From Opitutaceae bacterium (GTDB lineage: Bacteria > Verrucomicrobiota > Verrucomicrobiia > Opitutales > Opitutaceae): a stretch of DNA of 64,000 nucleotides. This document shows, in pieces, positions 61,335 through 64,000 of this stretch (its first letter is position 1; every line of letters starts with the position of its first letter). Position numbers and translations under genes: made by a program. The DNA lies in NCBI GenBank assembly GCA_030693515.1, contig JAUYAK010000095.1, forward strand, positions 1-64,000. The letters are read 5' to 3'. The notes under the pieces were generated by a model, which made no database searches, had not been told where the DNA came from, and saw nothing but the letters and a program-made list of their open reading frames with translations.

Positions 61335-62942
61335 ATGAAAACACTCCTCCGAACCATCGCGCTGCTGCCCCTCGCTACGCTGCCGATGATGGCCGCTCCA
61401 GCGGAACCCGTGCAACGGCCCAATATCCTCTTTATCTTCTCCGATGACCACGCCCAAGCCGCCATTTCCAGCTACGGTTCGAGGGTGAACCAGACGCCTA
61501 ACATTGATCGCCTCGCGAACGGCGGAGCGAGGTTCACGAATTCTTTCGTCACCAATTCAATCTGCACGCCGAGTCGCGCCACGCTCCTCACCGGGCAATA
61601 TTCCCACCTCAACGGAGTTCCCGTCTTCAACCGCTTCGACGGCTCACGCGATACCGTCGCCAAGCGCCTCCAAGCCGGTGGCTACCACACTGGCATGATC
61701 GGCAAATGGCACCTCGGCTCAGACCCCACCGGCATCGATCGCTGGATCGTGCTGCCAGGCCAAGGTGAATACTGGAATCCGGATTTCGTCATCGCCGGAC
61801 GCAAACTCACCATCGAGGGCCACTGCACTGACATCACGACCGACCTCGGCATCGAGTGGCTCAAGACCCGGCCTCAAGCCAAGCCATTTTTCCTGATGCT
61901 TCATCAGAAGGCACCGCATCGAATCTGGGAACCCGACAAGCGCAATCAAGCACTCTTCAAAGACAAAGAATTCCCGCAGCCCGACACCTTTTGGGACAAC
62001 TACGCCACCCGCCCCGCAGCCCTCCCGGCTAACGAGCAGACCATCGCCAAGGACCTCACACGGCGCGACCTCAAGCTCGAAGCACCCGCGAATCTCAGCG
62101 GCAAGGCACACACCGAGTGGCTTCACGTCAAGCCCACCGAGGTTACAGTGAATGGCAAGACCCTCTTCGGCCAGGAACTCGTCCGTTGGAAATACCAGCG
62201 CTATATGCAGGACTATCTGGCCTGCGTGCAGGGAGTGGACGACGGCGTCGGCAAAGTGCTCGACTACCTCGATCAAACGGGTCTCGCGAAAAACACCATC
62301 GTCATCTACTCCGCCGACAACGGCTGGTATCTCGGCGAGCTCGGTCTCTACGACAAGCGTTTCATGTATGAGCCCGGCCTCCGCGTGCCGCTCCTGGCCC
62401 GCGGTCCCGGCATCAAGGCCGGCGGAATACCGGCGCAGTTCGTCGCCAACATCGATCTCGCCCCCACCTTCCTTGACCTCGCCGGCCTGCCCATTCCGGA
62501 CTCCATGCAGGGCCGCTCGCTCGTTCCGTTGCTGCGCGGCGAGACGCCCGCCGACTGGCGCGTATCCATTTATTACCGCTACTACCACGATCCAGGGCAC
62601 CACAACACCGCCGCCCACCTCGGGGTGCGCACCGCGACGCACAAGCTCATCTATTACTGGAAGCAGGACGCCTACGAGATGTTCGATCTCACTGCGGACC
62701 CGACCGAGCAGCACAATCTCCTCTACGCCGACGGCGCGAAAAATCCCGTGATCGCCGCCAAGTTCGCCGAATTGAAAACCGAGCTCGCCCGCCTGCAGAA
62801 GGAATTCAAGGACGACGGCCAATACGCCGCTTCCGCCGACTGGCCGGCAGGCAGCGCCGACGGTCCATTCCCTCCCTCTAAATATAAACCCATCGGCACC
62901 AAAACCGTCGCCGAAGCCATCGCAGCCACTCTTTCCCAATGA
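61335..62942 (+). CDS. Secreted S1-type sulfatase
   Basis: A 535-aa sulfatase from the ATG at 61335 (signal peptide MKTLLRTIALLPLATLPMMAA). Frames extending upstream are out-of-phase shadows of the previous gene. Motifs: D37-D38 (FIFSDDHAQ), C77-T-P-S-R81 followed by ATLLTGQYSH, IGKWHLG, YSADNGWYLGELGLYDKRFMYE, and LFDLTADPTEQHNLL-like MFDLTADPTEQHNLL. The GLYDKRFMYEPGLRVPLL stretch is typical of S1 enzymes acting on glycosaminoglycan- or fucan-like substrates, but the substrate is not fixed. The stop overlaps the ATG of the next sulfatase gene by 4 bp; the gap to the upstream glycosidase is 97 bp. Confidence 0.93.
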   Translation: MKTLLRTIALLPLATLPMMAAPAEPVQRPNILFIFSDDHAQAAISSYGSRVNQTPNIDRLANGGARFTNSFVTNSICTPSRATLLTGQYSHLNGVPVFNRFDGSRDTVAKRLQAGGYHTGMIGKWHLGSDPTGIDRWIVLPGQGEYWNPDFVIAGRKLTIEGHCTDITTDLGIEWLKTRPQAKPFFLMLHQKAPHRIWEPDKRNQALFKDKEFPQPDTFWDNYATRPAALPANEQTIAKDLTRRDLKLEAPANLSGKAHTEWLHVKPTEVTVNGKTLFGQELVRWKYQRYMQDYLACVQGVDDGVGKVLDYLDQTGLAKNTIVIYSADNGWYLGELGLYDKRFMYEPGLRVPLLARGPGIKAGGIPAQFVANIDLAPTFLDLAGLPIPDSMQGRSLVPLLRGETPADWRVSIYYRYYHDPGHHNTAAHLGVRTATHKLIYYWKQDAYEMFDLTADPTEQHNLLYADGAKNPVIAAKFAELKTELARLQKEFKDDGQYAASADWPAGSADGPFPPSKYKPIGTKTVAEAIAATLSQ

Positions 62943-64000
62943 ATCGATTCCTTCTTGCCCTCGCCTCCCTGTTGTTTTTTCCCATCGCGGGTCTGCGCGC
63001 CGCCGAGACGCAGCGACCGAATATTCTCTGGCTCGTCAGCGAGGACAATGACCCGCTCCTCGGCAGCTACGGCGACCGCCTCGCCCACACGCCGACGCTC
63101 GATAAACTCGCCCGCGAGGGCGTGCTCTACGAGCGGTGTTTCGCTCAGCCGGTTTGCGCGCCGGCCCGCTTCACCCTGATCACAGGGATGTATGCGGCGA
63201 CAGCCGGGCCGGCGCAGCACATGCGCGCCCAAGGCAAGATTCCCTCCTGGCTGAAAGGCTTCCCTGCGCTACTGCGCGAAGCCGGCTACTACACCACCAA
63301 CAACGCCAAGACGGACTACAATTCGCCCCTCAATGTTCAAGCGGCGTGGAACGAATCGAACAAGACCGCGCACTGGCGCAAGCGCCCGACTCCCGGCCAG
63401 CCTTTCTTCAGTGTCTTCAATCACGAGGTCACGCACGAGAGCTGCCTGTTTCCAGAACAGGAACTGCCGCTGGATTTCCCGCCGATGGATCCGGCAAACG
63501 TGCGCATTCCCCCGTATCAGCCCGACACGCCGGAGATGCGCGCCGACTGGGCGCGCTACTACAATCACATCCGGCTGATGGACGAACAGATCGCCTCGAA
63601 ATTGCGCGATCTCGAGAAGGACGGCCTCGCTGACAACACGATCGTCTTTTATTACTCTGACAACGGCGGGGTGCTGCCGCGCAGCAAACGCTTCCTCCAT
63701 GAAAGCGGCACGCACGTGCCCTTGATCGTCTATTATCCGCCGAAGTGGCGCCATCTTGCTCCGGCTGCGCCCGGTTCGCGCCTCAAGGAACCGGTGAGTT
63801 TCGTGGATTTTGCTCCCACGGTGCTCTCGCTCGCTGGTGTGAAAATCCCCGCCTACATGCAAGGCCGCGCGTTCGCCGGTCCGGCCAAGGCCGCGGCCAA
63901 CGAATACGTCTTCACCACGCGCGACCGCATGGACGAGCGTTACGACATGATGCGCTCCGTCGTGGATTCGCGTTGGCTTTATATTCGCAATTTCCGCCCG
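62939..64000 (+). CDS. Secreted S1-type sulfatase, cut by window end
   Basis: The frame is open from ATG 62939 to the window edge (354 codons); the C-terminus lies outside. The signal peptide is MNRFLLALASLLFFPIAGLRA. The N-terminal metal site is E35-D36 (LVSEDNDP), and the formylglycine motif is C73-A-P-A-R77, with Ala in place of the usual Ser/Thr at position four. The DNG motif is present (YYSDNGGVLPRSKRFLHESG), followed by VPLIVYYP. The SEDN-type start and HESGTHVPLIV segment put it in the same broad group as the sulfatase at 1251-2864. It is translationally coupled to the preceding sulfatase gene (4-bp overlap). Confidence 0.9.
   Translation, partial: MNRFLLALASLLFFPIAGLRAAETQRPNILWLVSEDNDPLLGSYGDRLAHTPTLDKLAREGVLYERCFAQPVCAPARFTLITGMYAATAGPAQHMRAQGKIPSWLKGFPALLREAGYYTTNNAKTDYNSPLNVQAAWNESNKTAHWRKRPTPGQPFFSVFNHEVTHESCLFPEQELPLDFPPMDPANVRIPPYQPDTPEMRADWARYYNHIRLMDEQIASKLRDLEKDGLADNTIVFYYSDNGGVLPRSKRFLHESGTHVPLIVYYPPKWRHLAPAAPGSRLKEPVSFVDFAPTVLSLAGVKIPAYMQGRAFAGPAKAAANEYVFTTRDRMDERYDMMRSVVDSRWLYIRNFRP

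Overview
The window is a GC-rich bacterial chromosome segment that fits a Verrucomicrobiota member of the Opitutales/Opitutaceae type. The reasons are TonB-dependent receptors with a plug beginning LSPFVVSS, many twin-arginine (RRxFL) exported oxidoreductases and sugar isomerases, DUF1080 proteins, a large set of S1-type sulfatases, and an ECF sigma/FecR pair next to an STN-TonB receptor. Taxonomy is inferred from gene content only; no rRNA or tRNA gene was seen. The whole window looks like carbohydrate-degradation and glycan-import territory.

Layout. 1-5683 (+): the end of one TonB receptor, then a sulfatase, a DUF1080 protein, a Tat-exported Gfo/Idh/MocA oxidoreductase and a sugar isomerase-like protein. 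5824-6710 (-): a truncated haemoglobin and a DUF1304 membrane protein. 6711-11686 (+): a short repeat, a broken deacetylase-like remnant, two LamG/DUF1080-type proteins with a decayed sulfatase remnant between them, and two agarase-like glycosidases. 11856-24255 (-): a tightly packed 12-gene operon (dehydrogenases, ROK kinase, SIS protein, FAD oxidoreductase, MetE-like domain, two lactonase-type metalloenzymes, a nucleoside-type MFS transporter, sugar isomerase), read away from a divergent GntR/LacI-hybrid regulator at 24340. A perfect palindrome lies in the shared promoter. 25604-27597: an IS1634-like insertion sequence with a frameshifted transposase; it has split a hairpin at the stop codon of the next gene. 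27598-31899 (-): LacI regulator, GH1 beta-glucosidase and an AmpG/PAT-type transporter. 32133-37086 (+): ECF sigma factor, FecR anti-sigma and an STN-TonB receptor. 37332-64000 (+): a polysaccharide-utilisation-like region with three bipartite beta-helix proteins (one 1727 aa with MBG repeats), a DUF5060/DUF4038 glycosidase, a prenyltransferase-fold protein, a GH29-like protein, a TIM-barrel protein, four sulfatases (the last cut by the window end), an agarase-like glycosidase, and two broken sulfatase copies.

How it may work together (inference). The sigma/FecR/receptor set could sense and import oligosaccharides released by the secreted beta-helix enzymes, sulfatases and glycosidases. GH1 plus the PAT-type permease would form a small glucoside module under a LacI regulator. 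The 12-gene operon looks like a self-contained catabolic pathway for an unusual sugar or sugar conjugate: uptake, oxidation by several NAD(P)- and FAD-dependent enzymes, lactone opening, phosphorylation and isomerisation. Its substrate cannot be read from sequence.

Genome dynamics are visible. A sulfatase gene pair has been duplicated and one copy has decayed. A short hairpin repeat sits at the broken edge of two gene remnants 46 kb apart. The IS has a 16-bp terminal inverted repeat and a 4-bp target duplication.
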